64,000 nt of DNA from Endocalyx cinctus (Eukaryota > Ascomycota > Sordariomycetes > Amphisphaeriales > Apiosporaceae), in NCBI GenBank assembly GCA_001600455.1, contig BCKC01000013.1, positions 353,770 through 417,769 on the forward strand. Direction: 5' to 3'. Made by a program: the position numbers and the translations under genes. Under the pieces are notes generated by a model. It had not been told where the DNA came from. It worked only from the letters and a program-made list of their open reading frames with translations, and made no database searches. Shown one piece after another: positions 20,784 through 32,280 of the stretch; position 1 is the first letter of the stretch; the number at the start of each line of letters is the position of its first letter.

Positions 20784-21015
20784 GATAACTTGACGGCTAC
20801 GTCAGGAGAGGTCGTGATTGAAAATACGGGTACGGTTAAAACTATTTCGTAATTTGTTTTAAAATACACTACGTAGAAAAAAGAATTGTAATTGTGAACT
20901 AGCTAAAAGAACTGAGGAACAACCATGATATATTGAGCTGGAACCCGCCAGATTCGGACGTTTAGAAAGAAGACGGCCAAAAACGGCCGAGGCGAAAATA
21001 GAAACCAAGTTACGT
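20784..21015. other. spacer downstream of the SUR7-like gene
   Basis: AT-rich between the 5' end of the 108-aa frame and the 3' end of the SUR7-like gene; nothing else supported. Confidence 0.3.
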
Positions 21016-21861
21016 CTACGGCAAGGGGCTGTACCGGACCACTAAAGCAACCACGACTAAACCGAGCACCACTCCGACACACCACACTAAGTCCCCGTTT
21101 TCCACAAGCAGAAAATCAATCTTGCGAAGTAACGAGGACGTCGAAAACGTGATTATCGCTGCTAGTAGCAACGGAACAAAAACCAGGAGGGTAAGGCCTG
21201 CTTCTACTATAACCTTTAAGCCGGGAATAAGGGAGAAGATGCCGAACGTGCTAATGTTAATGATATGGAAGACCACGAAAATTACGGATAATAGGAGCAC
21301 TTCTACCAGGGCGGTAATTAAGCAAGAACAAACGTTAATTTTAAAAATATCAAAGATGGGCGAGGCAACGGTACCAAGATCCAGGAGAAAGTCAAGGGAG
21401 CTTGGAAACAAAGAGGAGAGGTTGAAAGGTATTCCTCGACAGTCGCTTTGGTTTTCCTTGGCGATATAGCAGATCTTATCTGTCCCGAGGGTAATTTCCT
21501 GGGGGATCTTACTGTTATCCATAAGGGAGCCCACCGCAGCTGTTGCCTGACTTATGCCCTCGGAGACTCGTGTAACGATACCAAAGACAATGGTCTCAAC
21601 TTCGCTTGGGACGTCTGGCATGCCAATAACACTGGGAAGGTCAGTCACTTCAGTAGGCAAGGATATGTCAGAGAGTTGGGTGGTATCGGGAATATCAGGC
21701 AGGTGAAACTTGGGGAGCTTGCGAGGTTCTCGGAGTAAAAGGTGCGGTAGCTCTAGCTTTATTTTAACAATCCCGCGCGTGCGTATTTCTTCCCAAACAA
21801 TGCCCACGATAAGAAAGACTGCGCTAACGGCTAATAAAACGGTTACTGCGATCTTCTTCAT
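21016..21861 (-). CDS. SUR7/PalI-like membrane protein (intact paralogue)
   Basis: The ATG at 21861 is chosen because the upstream codons of this frame belong to the leader shared with copy 1. The product has 281 residues: one membrane segment at 4-22 (VTVLLAVSAVFLIVGIV), a 130-residue outer region with Leu-Pro repeats and IPQEITLGTDKICYI, then three membrane segments near residues 170-200, 205-235 and 255-275. This one-plus-three topology with a long first loop fits the SUR7/PalI family of cortical patch and pH-response proteins; the family's usual Trp-Cys motif is not evident, so the call is tentative. It is the undamaged version of the copy at 983-1813. The leader just 5' of the ATG contains direct repeats of a TCACTTGAT-like unit. 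Confidence 0.65.
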   Translation of the reverse strand: MKKIAVTVLLAVSAVFLIVGIVWEEIRTRGIVKIKLELPHLLLREPRKLPKFHLPDIPDTTQLSDISLPTEVTDLPSVIGMPDVPSEVETIVFGIVTRVSEGISQATAAVGSLMDNSKIPQEITLGTDKICYIAKENQSDCRGIPFNLSSLFPSSLDFLLDLGTVASPIFDIFKINVCSCLITALVEVLLLSVIFVVFHIINISTFGIFSLIPGLKVIVEAGLTLLVFVPLLLAAIITFSTSSLLRKIDFLLVENGDLVWCVGVVLGLVVVALVVRYSPLP

Positions 21862-22168
21862 ATTGTCACAAATAAGAAGTGAAATGAAGTAGTGAAAGAT
21901 CAAGTGAGTAAGAAATCAAGTGAGAAATGAAGAGATCAAGAGAGGCAATAGTGAACAAACTTGTTAGATGTAAGGGATTGCAACTTAAATATGAAAGAAA
22001 GCAGCCGCCCTCATAAGTGTCAGTCTTCCGTAATCCCGGAAACCCGGGATTCTCTTGCAGATCATTTATAATAGGTACCATCTTAAAAAAGAAACCCTAG
22101 AGTACCTTAAAGCCATGCTACGAAAACAACCTTCTCGGCAGGTAGCGGTGTCTAACGTACAAAGAAAC

Positions 22169-25049
22169 CTAAGTAAACTCAGGTATAGCAGTGGATGCAG
22201 GCACCTCGCATTCACAAACAAACTGCCAACTAGAACTAAGACTTTCGTCGCTTATGTGCTCCCAATCGTCATCTTTCTTGACGTCCTTGGCCGCCTCATT
22301 GGATTGCGCAGGTTCTTGTCCCATCACGTCGGTGGACTCATTTGCTTCGTGAACATGGTTGGCTGCATAGACATTATTATCTTGCTCTTCCCTCTCTTGC
22401 TCTTTTTTCCATTGCTCGTCGGTTTCGGTCACATGATGGGTGATAGTAGGATCGACATAAACGATCTGGACGCCGTCGCGTTCGACTACTTCCGGCATCT
22501 TTAAAATTCAACTTAAACTGCGTGACGGATAAGGCGCCAGGGACACTAATATAATGGCGCTTGTCCTTGTCGGTCTTTAGGCTGAAGAAGGCTTCTGTCC
22601 CGCCCGGTGCGTCCATCAGCTGGAAAACTAGCCATAAGATCCGGCGTGACCGGTACTGGACTGTCTCGACGTCCTGTACATATTTTTGGCGAACCTGTCT
22701 CTCCTCGAAGTCGTACTTGGAGTTCCTGAACCAGCCCTCAGGGAAGAGAGCGCGATCGTGAAGTGATTGATCTTCTTTCTCCCACGTCGGTGATCCTAAT
22801 TCTTTAACCAGCTCTCCTGTAAACTTAGCAAACTCTATCCCCTGCTTTTCCTGTGACGTCTCCTTAACGGGTTCAGTTGGGCATTTCACGCGGAGTTTAT
22901 GGCACCTTTTCTTACCCTGCTCCTGCACGACGCTGAGGCCCGAGACGACTTCGATTGGACGACACTGTCTCAGCCAGAATTTCCCACCATGACTTCGCCA
23001 CTCAACAAGAAAGATAACTATGGCAGGTACGGGATCAAACGGGACGACGGTGCACGAACGGGGCAAAAAGGAGGGGCATACGTCGGGAGCGAGGCCACGA
23101 CTCAGGATGCTGCACCCCAAAGGGACCAAAGGGACGGGGGCGCTAAAATGCTAGGCGCGGAACAGCTCTACACTAATCCACTACCGGAAGATTATCTGCT
23201 CCGTGGACATTTCTTTGCAGAGGAGTTTGATATAACCCGAGAAAGATCCTTGTGGCAAGCCAGAACTAACGCTATAACGAACTCAGCGCGGCATCGCCTC
23301 ATGTTACATAACCCCACTCTAGACACCGAGCAGTCCGACGAGTTTAACAATACGTGAATGAATTCCCACATCTTAACATCACCTGTGTCTGCGCGACTGA
23401 GTATCTTAAGGATCGTGGCCGACATTAGCTGGGCTGCTGGCTCAGCTTCCTCATAAACGTCTCCGCCGTTAGCTATGTTAGCGGTGAGTTCATCGCGGTC
23501 CGCGAGCGTCACAAGATCAGGTGCCCAAGCCGCCATTAACAAGCTCCGTTTTCCCCTAGCGGTAATCCCTAACAAAAACTGGCAGAGCAAAAGGCCAAGC
23601 TCGGCGCTGCAAGTGATTAGTTGGGGGTGAGAGTCAATCAAGCGTACGATACGTGTATTTTACATACCTAGGACGAAGCACTAACGTCTGCGCGTATCCG
23701 GCGGGTTTGGGATGCTGATCGGGCAACTTCTTTTGCGTGTGGGCCATCACTTTATCCCTGTGCGAGTGGGGCATCGCATCGATGTTATCGCTAGCCGAAG
23801 ACGAGATCTCTGTCTGATCATCCGTGACGGGGGTGACCGTCTCGCTCGTGGAACTCGAGGCCTCTGGGTCCTCGTGGGACAAGACCTCGGTGGCGCCATT
23901 CGCCGAATCAGGCGTCTCGGTAAAGCTAGCGAGCCTTTCCAGTGCCTTGCTGAAGTTTTGAAGATGATCCTCGTTGCTTATGTTGTCGTCGCATATTTTA
24001 TCACACTTAAACGCACAGGAAGCGAGCATCATGTGGGTAACGGCGGTATAAAAGTGGCCCGTCTCAGTTAGGTAAAACCCCGGGTCTTTAACTGGCAAAG
24101 CAGTTAACACCGGCAAAACCGGGTTTTCGACAACTGTAGACTTCATATAGTAAAAAAGCCAAGATATAATGCAATAGGGTCCTGAAGAATACCCTAACTC
24201 CAGGCCGGCTAAATCGTGGTAGAAGCGCCCTGTAGTTGGTGCCTTATCAGAAGCTTTCGAGTACCACCGCCGAGAAACAGAAGTCCATACGTCTTGGTCG
24301 CCGGTATCGATAGACAGTCTAATTCATAGTAAATTAGAATTATTTAGGCGAAGATGAAGAAGGTGATTGAAGAAGTATATATGGATAACTTGCCTGTACT
24401 TGGCCAGATCACCCAGCCACTCTGGCCAGTTGTCTTCCAACGCTGGCACAGTTTCGTACAATAAACCCACCATCGTGTCTGCTAGAATAAAGAAAGCGAG
24501 CGCATGTTCTGAAGACTCTGGTAAACGGCATCGAAGAAATCCGAGAAACGACTGGATTCCGTGGCGCCACATGCGTGCCGGCATCGCATATTCAGTAGCC
24601 AGTCCTCTTAAGTCCTGGGTTGCTGACGGATGTTGCGATGCTAGGAGGAAGTCATGATGCTCATGTAATAACATTCTATGCAAAGAGCTTAGAGCTTGTC
24701 ACTGCGCGTCATGAAATTTGGCATCGCTCTGAGATAACTGGGCACTCTCAACTTCTTCAATACATTTATCTTCGACCATAATAACGCCCGCATATATGTC
24801 ATTGACTTCCGCCACAAGCTGCTCTAGACTGATAGGGCGGGTTTCTAGCTGAGACTGAAGGCTCAGGACTTCTCCGGCTCTGTTTTGAGATAATCTAGAA
24901 CGTGTAGGTGGTGAAGGAGAACAATATCTAATCCATAATAGGGATAAGACAGAAGAATTGCTCCGCTTGGGGGTGCTCGAGTCGTCTGTCCCATTATTTC
25001 GCTTTGTGGGAGAGGCCGAGATTCCCTGGGAATTTTGAAGCATTGGCAT
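22169..25049 (-). pseudogene. Est1-type DNA/RNA-binding-domain protein, degenerate and internally inverted
   Basis: Read from ATG 25049. Exon 1 runs to 24394 with TGA at 24701-24699 inside the motif DAQ-stop-QALSSL, where family members have Gln-Trp-Gln, so TGG became TGA. It continues HRMLLHEHHDFLLASQHPSA and AMPARMWRHGIQSFLGFLRC. Intron 24393-24319 has a GC donor (GCAAGT) and a TTAG acceptor and joins LAKYR to LSIDTGDQDVW, then WYSKASDKAPTTGRFYHDLA. A second intron 23667-23607 (GTATGT...TTGCAG) joins to SAELGLLLCQFLLGITARGK and DVKMWEFIHV. The next expected blocks (PFLTLLL, PLPEDYLLRGHFFAEEF) are on the plus strand at 22890-23240. Minus-strand coding resumes FPEGWFRNSKYDFEERQ near 22745. 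A further frame shift occurs at about 22505. The family regulates RNA or telomere processes in general; this copy cannot make a full product. Confidence 0.75.
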
Positions 25050-27429
25050 ACTTGATTTGAATGAGTTGAAATTTTACTACGAAAAGCTAAAAGTTGAGAG
25101 GTTACCAGAATTTCGGTAAGGGGAATGAAGAAGATAAGATAAGAACTGGAGAATGTTTGAAAATGAAAAGTTGTGATATAATCTTCGCGTGCGTAAAAAG
25201 TAAGTTATGAATAAGGAATTTTTTTTTTAAAAAAAAAGGTAGAATCAAATAATCAAGTTTATAAATATGTAAGTAGGTTTAACCCCCCCCCCCCCCCCCA
25301 AAGATAAGTTTATGGATGGTATGTTGCCTGTTGCCTTGTTTCGAACAGCCTCCTTGTTCGCAACCCACTCGGATAATTATTGCTGGTATTGTTCCTTTCT
25401 CCTCACCTTTCCCCTTTTCCAGAAGCCAATAGGAATGTAACCAATAGCCCTAGGCGTGCAATGACGTCTTGTGGGTTCGGTCCTTGTCGCTTATTAGCAC
25501 CCCCTAAGAAGTACGTTTAACATCTCCATGGAGGAAGGTCTTCTTTCATGAATAAAATTGAGAAACATAGGAGGATTTATGAGATCATCGGATGCGGTTC
25601 CGTCCTAAAGTTTGAAGTTTAGCTTTATGCAAGTCCCTGAATATACAAATATCTTTAGTATATACGTTTCGAACTTAATGTGTCGTGTCGTGTTTTTAAG
25701 TGTTAGTTACATGTGAATAGCTAGCTTATAGCAGTTCTTCGTTCTTCCTTAATTCTGAGGCCTTGTATATTGATAAACATGCAAAGGTTACAATGACAAG
25801 GTAACCAATTCCAACAATGACTTACGTTTTTCAGCTTTCACGTAACTTTCAAGCAAATTCAAATAGAAAATAAAGACCTACCTTAACACACAAAACTCCT
25901 AATTATAATTAGAGTAACCCAGGTCTCTTCAATAACATTACCGCCTCAGGGAACAGAGAAAGGCAGGAGAACAGCTAAAAGAGGATCTTATAATAACTCT
26001 CGGAAAACAATTACAAGCGGCTAATATCGAAGTAAAAAGAAAACTATTTAAGAGTCGCACCAATAATATACCAAAAGACCTTATCCTGTCTAAGTCTCAG
26101 CTATAAGTAGCAATCATTGTAACATGTTCATAGCTTTTTTATCCTTCAGTATTTTGGGAACGTAGCTGAGGTAGTTATTCTGAGGCATCTGCTCTATCGA
26201 CAAAGGGCGACCCCTTAATGTGGGGTGGGAATATAGCGAGTGACTAAACCTGTGCAGTAAGTGACTCACTAGGGAAGCCTGGGGTCATTGTTCATAGTTG
26301 AATCTAATTCGCTAAGTAACCAGAAGGGTTAATGACACTATAGCATGTCTAAGGTCTCAAACAAGACGCCCAATTCCCTGGTAGCCTATTTTAGAGCTAC
26401 TAATACTGATCAGCCAGGTCTCGGATGTAATAATTATCAGAAAGTGTATAGTTATTTAGAGCGTTATGGCCTGCTAAGCCACCTCTAGAGTAAGATATAT
26501 GTTAATTACTAGAGTAAATTTGTATTGTCGGCAGCCCGCCCCGGAGTGCTCATTTTGCCCTTATATTTTTTTAAGCAGAATTAATTAACCCTTTGGGTAA
26601 AGAGAAACATAGATACCCATATAATAACTCTTGCATGACGGGAAATGATGAAGGGCATTCGAACCAGGGCAAATAGTTGAATAAAGTTCTGCTACATACC
26701 TTGAGCATTTTAATAAGCCGAATTCTTAATTATTAACATCTTTCTTTACTTTATAACCCCCCTTTTAAACATTGTCGATTCCAGAATTCAAAATACTTTA
26801 GGGGCAAAGATATCTCGAGTTTATTTTTCAAAACTGCGCGTCGCCTCTTATTACAACGTTCTATTTATATTTACTCATTCATACCAATGGTAATAATGTC
26901 AACACCTAAGTTTTCGCAATCCGGACAGATTGCTGGGAAAAGAGGTTTATAAATGCAAATACAAAGAATTCAGAAAGTAAGTTAATCTTAAATATGAGAA
27001 AATCAATACCGAAGAATCAATTGAATTCAAACATTGCGGGGAATGTTTTGCTGTTGTGTCGTCACATTGTAACGAAGACAACATTAATAGGACTTTGGAT
27101 AATAACCTAGGTCCTTCATCAGACTTTACGACTTCCTTCCCTGACGAAGAAACGATAATTTAACTAACACTACGTCTTTGAACCTTTACGAAGCAGAAAA
27201 CTATGGTTCATTTTTCGACCCCAGCCTCCCACCCTTCCCAGTATTTTGCGTGGCAATCAATCGTTACCTTTACGGAGTTCAACAAATCCCCGAACAGAAT
27301 CAAGGTCCAAGCCTATAGCAGCTTTCCAAGGCATCCAAGCCTCGCCGAAAATACTCAGGCTTACTTCCACAGTCGAAAGCATACACATAACCCGCCTAAA
27401 GACACGATGCCTCGGACAAGCAGCAACGC
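25050..27429. other. gene-poor AT-rich stretch, 2.4 kb
   Basis: Strongly AT-rich with stops in every frame, apart from low-complexity frames at 27203-27568. It holds a run of about 17 Cs at 25283-25299 and a T-then-A tract at about 25220-25237. No transposon end, tRNA or conserved frame recognised. It is probably RIP-decayed repeat sequence, judging only from composition. Confidence 0.45.
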
Positions 27430-28294
27430 GAAATGGATTGGAGACACGGCCGACTATGCGCTATCGAAAGGTCAGGAACATTACAGCAATATCTTATTGA
27501 TCGCGGCATCTACCCTCATAGATATAAATACCCCGACGGACGAATACCGCCACCACCCGATAACTTAGAGGATATCATATAAGAAATAACACAACCACGA
27601 CCTTTTCTGTCGTTTTCACGCTTTATTAAAGATGATTTTAAAAACTTCGAGCGTGCAGATGCGTATGCCTCCAAAGAGTAGCAAGCGATGTTGATGGTGA
27701 TCCCTATTATAGAAGGGGACGTGGGAGACGGCAAGTGTGTGTCTGGCCAAATTCCGTTTACAAATCTTGATCCTCTAACCGACGATTCGCTTATAGTTAC
27801 CCGGCAATCCGGATCGATATTACGGCGCTCGCCCCGAGCAGTTAAATAGACAAATTCAGACTGAGCTTGGAGACGGTATAGTTCCTTCAACGTAACACGA
27901 TCTCCCTATCGTGCCTAACTTCTTCCTTGCCGCAAAGGGTCCTGATGGCTCATTAGCAGTAGCAAGACGACAGGCATGTTACGATGGTGCACCAGGCGGA
28001 AGGGGCATTCGCAGCCTCCAGACATATGCCGAAGCAGAGCCTAACCCCGACACCAAGGCGTATATTATTACTTCGAGTTATCACGGAGGCAGTCTTAATA
28101 TGTACACCAGCCACCCACTGCCGTCAGCTAGCCCAGGAGTCGCCCCGGAATATGTGACCACTCAAAGTCGTCTTCCGACGTACAGCGGTGGATGGGAATT
28201 CTTGACCAAGTCATTGAGCAGAAATGAGATCCCAAGTACCAGCCCCTTCTTTGGGGGATGCTTTTGCGCGACCTTAAAACACGGTGGCCTGTAG
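27430..28294 (+). pseudogene. DUF7924-type fungal protein, degenerate
   Basis: The plus strand reads, across frame changes, LIDRGIYPHRYKYPDG and RIPPPPDNLEDII, then SFSRFIKDDFKNFERADAYA and QAMLMVIPIIEGDVGD, then (another frame) NPDRYYGARPEQLNRQIQ and HDLPIVPNFFLAAKGPDGS, then AVARRQACYDGAPG. The VPNFFxEAKGPDGS block followed by RQACYDGAxGxRGxxSLQ is what I recall of DUF7924 proteins, where the Glu of EAK would be the E of an E-x-K nuclease-like motif; here it is Ala. In-frame TAA/TAG codons occur near 27570, 27673, 27775, 27791 and 27891. At least some have a plausible Gln ancestor. The region beyond 28294 is too decayed to assign. Confidence 0.65.
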
Positions 28295-30002
28295 ACTAGT
28301 GCCTGGATTTCATGCTGAGACTGGACCAAAGCCAAACACGCGATCAAACTTTGATCGGACCGAAATTACCTTAGACAACAGGGCTCTTTACAAAGGCACA
28401 GATACAAGCAAGCTTTAAGAGGAAGTACGAAGAATATGAGCAAGATAATGTGGTGGGGACCGATGACGCGTCACCCCGGATGACAAACTCTCTTGCGCAG
28501 TGCAGCTGCTAGTCACGCCTTCCCAACGGGCCGCTGAGAAAGACGCACTACCTTCCGCGGCCTGTACACCAGTCGCTAACGACGGGGCGACGGTTCCGCC
28601 GGTTAGGCGAGTGGTAAGCGATCTGCAAGTTTACAACTTCGACGTTGCCTCGGACTTGTCAGACAAGTTAGGCGGAAGAATAGATGGCCGCGATGTTTTC
28701 CAGAAACCCTGCATCGCGCCTCAGATAGTCGCAAGGCCATTAACCAAACGAGTCAACTGTGTGGACGAACCCAATGATGCCTATGTTAAACTTGGGAATT
28801 TTCAAGTGGGACTTGGTTTAACCAACTCGCCTCCGCCCGCGCGGACATGCCCCGCTCTAGACCACGGAAACATAGCTATCTTCTGTTTATGCGAGCAGGG
28901 AGATAAAACAGCCGAGCAGTCTCTGCCACCCTAGTAGATGGCCCTGCAAGTATGGCGATAAGCTCCCGAAAGACACCCTAGACCGACCTGAATACGCGTC
29001 TAACGACATCGGGGCCAATACCGATGCGGAAACAGATATCGAGTCTGGAGATAGAGAGCCTTAAATGGCACCCTCCGGCCGCAAGATAGCCCGAAGAAAG
29101 GCGTTGACCAATGTTGATCGTGGGGACCAGCAGCCCGAAGCACCAAACGGCTCCGTGTTGGTGATTCTTTCTAAGCCGCGTACGAACCAGCGAGACAACC
29201 GAGGTGCGACTGAGCCCAATAGGGCGAAGAAACCCAGGGACAGGTTAAAAATGGGCGAGAATATGAGCTTGTTGAACACATGTTCGTGGGAATGGATGTG
29301 ATTCGCTAGGCGCGAAGGCTTCCTGCACATCGACTCATGGCATACGTAAAAGGTATAATCTACTGGTCTGGACACGTGGAACGAGGAAACTGAATGAATA
29401 ACTCGATTATTCTATCTTTCTTACTCTACTCTTCTGAATTATGGGCAAAACCAGTTCTATCTTCGAAAGCGTGAGTGTAGCGAAAGTTGTAAGAATGAAG
29501 AAGCTATCAAAGTGCGAAGGTTCGAGAGGTGTAGCTTATATAGTTAGGTGAGCCGTAGTGGGTCCCACCTACTATAACCTAATATATAATGTAGGTGTTC
29601 ATCGCTTTGAGGTTTATGCATATAATCTAAATCGTATCTACAGCTTGATCTGAGTTCTGCGGTGCTACGATGCGAATAGAATACCTTGGTAAGAAGCGTA
29701 CATCAGGACCGGCTCCTCCGGATTTTCTTTCACAGCCTGGTATACGATCCGACGGCATCGCTGGCGGAGGGAGCTGAAGCGTTAGTCTAAGGTGTGGAAC
29801 ATCACCGTAAAAACTATCGAACCTCATAGAGTAAGTCTCCCCTTCCTTTTTTGTTTTATAACTTTTTTTCTAGCTGCCCTAGTTGCCCAAATTATATAAT
29901 TAGTGCGGTGCTTGACCTAACCTATCTACCTCTAGAATAATCGCAGTCCCGGAGTTGAGCGTCTGGGTCTGTTAGCGTACGACTAATAGAATCGCCGCAG
30001 CG
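28295..30002. other. possible decayed continuation, no gene assigned
   Basis: GC-richer than the surrounding spacers from 28300 to 29300, with several medium open frames (28500-28934 plus, 29065-29301 plus, 29375-29061 minus) but no recognisable motif. It may be the degraded 3' part of the DUF7924-type gene or another dead gene. From 29400 to 30000 it is AT-rich. Confidence 0.35.
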
Positions 30003-30711
30003 ATGGAGAAACACTTGGCCGCGACGTCGTTCACAAGCCCGATCTTAATATGGGTGGCATTCGACAACGAGCTGGTCGGTTCGGTGGCGCGGGTGTTCAG
30101 TAACGTCGGGTGGGCGGGGCTGGTATTTCTTAAAGCGTTGGCGGTACTTCGGCAACCCTAAAGAGGCAAGCATGACGGAGCTTCGTACATATAAAAGGAC
30201 CCACGAGGCTACTTCTGCTGGAAAACTCCGTGTTGACCTGCGCATCTGTCGCCTACACGGTATAGTGATTGATCACAATCACGACATGTTTTCGCGCTCG
30301 TCCGTAAATGATGTGGCATTGAATGTTCCCGCCTCGGCCCCACGACTAGTTGGCATCTTGCTCACTTTATCAAGACTAGCAAACCGATCTGGAGGGGTAC
30401 ATTGTATGAGAGGGCTCGCTACAGATTTTGTTCCTCCGAAACCGTCCTTCGCTGGGTAGAAGAATTAGATACTTCAATCGCTGAGCTGCATCAGGCTGGC
30501 ATTTTTTTTTTTTTTGGGGGGGGGGGATGCTAAACCAGACAACATCCTAGTCGATGCGGAAGACCACACCTGGTTGATAGACTTCGGTGGCGGCCATACT
30601 GAGGGTTGGGTCGACATGGAGAAGTGTGGAACAGGACAAGGCGATCTACAAGGAGTCGAAAGAATTAAGAACTTCTTGGCTGAGTGTGTTAAAAAACAAG
30701 AAAGCGGATGA
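30003..30711 (+). pseudogene. fungal kinase-like protein, frame-broken at a T/G homopolymer
   Basis: Blocks of a kinase domain occur in different plus-strand frames: IKTSKPIWRGTLYERARYRF and SSETVLRWVEELDTSIAELH (helix before the catalytic loop), then GDAKPDNILVDAEDHTWLID with FGGGHTEGWVD (catalytic Asp and Asn, DFG) and a C-terminal helix VERIKNFLAECV. The two parts are separated by T14 followed by G11 at 30502-30526, exactly where the residues before GDAKPDN should be, and the frame shifts by one base there. Upstream (30003-30330) coding character is weak, with stops. The family (HGD/WGDxKPDN fungal kinases) is recognised from motifs only. Confidence 0.65.
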
Positions 30712-32280
30712 AAGGGAGGGAAAGGAGAGTAATATTAGTTTGTAGTAAACAGCAAGATCGATAATGGTATGGGCTTTGGTTTCATGCACTTTTAACAGGC
30801 CAGTATTTACATAGCTCGACTTAAAACATTAGTCTTCGTAGGAAATTTTGTGCAATTGAGAACTTGATAATTGATGCACATGACGAGGTTCATCAACATG
30901 CAAAACCTCCCAACCGGGAGTTATGCTTTGATATAATCATCTAAAACTTATGTCGTAACATAATGCTGGTCTTTATCTATGAATATTAACAGAGGTATCA
31001 TAGCCTACCGTCCTACAAGTGCAATCAACTGTAACTAATAACTCCCCCTCTTTAATTAATAACGAGACTATTTGAAACGCTCGAATACGATGTCGATACC
31101 GAGCATAACTAAGAACATACCTGCTAACACGAATAGCGACATCATAGTGAAGATAGATTTGTCCACAGTATCAAAGGAGATAACGGCGTGAACGGCTCAT
31201 CGACTAACATGAATAAGTTGACGGATACCAGCTCTGCCGACACGACCAGGATGTCGAACTTAGACTTACTCAAAAAGAGGACCGAGAAGTCCAGGAACAG
31301 GGCGGCAATCGAGGTCATGAGCATATTATTCACCTACCCTCACTCAATGAAAGGTGAACGCCGAGGCCAACGGCAAGCAGTGGGAACACCGGCGCCGAGC
31401 AGACGGAACCGGTCCGGACCCCCAAGTAGATGGGATGTCACAAACAGGTCTGTCAACACCATCTTAGCTATCAATCCCAACAAAGGAAACAATACGAAAC
31501 GTGATAGATCCCGAGCAGAAGTACGTCGACCAGGACCAGAACGGCAGCATAGTCCCCACCGAGTCGGAACTGGCCCCGATAGTAATTATCACAACCTATA
31601 TGCTAATTGTTTTATTCCAAAGGATTAATCAAGAAGACTACTAGTATTGCATCAATCGTCAACTTTATGATTTCCGACGCTACGAAGCATCTTCAGATAG
31701 AATAAATGCAAATATGATGCGATTCTATTTCGTGGTTTATCCTAGTTAGTGACGTATATGTCGTGTTTATAGTAGACGGTTGGGGCACCTTCCCTGGGGA
31801 TCACGCAAGGAGCGGTGCGATTTGCGGGAATCGAAGGACCTTCTACCAGCACCTCAACACGACCTTCATTTCCAGTAGATCGGCTATCTCAATGTACCTT
31901 AATAAAAATACAAGAGGTCGGGGTTTTTTTTTTCTAGCTGGCAGGAACAAGGCTAGCAGCGATGTCCAGAACTGTTGGGGTATGGTAGAACTAAGGGGTA
32001 TTGCCATATGACAACTTGTGTTTCCTAACCACACATCACCAAACATATTTTTCCCACATACTACAATACCCGCTGATATTTAGTATTAATTTAACGCCAA
32101 GGGACTGCCAAACCTCGTACACATTGGTTCAGGTGAGCGCTATCGTAGGATTCCATGTTAGATGTACTAGGAAGGGTTCTCTCCCACTTTGCCGCCGGGT
32201 TATATTTGCTCGTTGCTCGTTGTTCGTACCGGGCGAACCCGCTGAAATACGATTTAATGCTATGCCGCAGCGACATGTCT
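30712..32280. other. spacer with hydrophobic minus-strand fragments
   Basis: Between about 31080 and 31640 the minus strand has short frames rich in hydrophobic residues (SIAALFLDFSVLFLSKSKFD, LLGLIAKMVLTDLF) that may be relics of a multi-pass membrane protein; they are in different frames and no family is recognised. The rest is AT-rich without features. Confidence 0.35.

Noticed and set aside
22899..23357. 152-codon plus-strand frame treated as an independent gene
   Set aside because: Its motifs belong to the Est1-type family in the correct order and fit as an inverted segment of the surrounding minus-strand gene.
29061..29375. Overlapping frames on both strands (104 and 78 codons)
   Set aside because: Neither shows a motif or coding pattern that decides a strand; left as unassigned decayed sequence.
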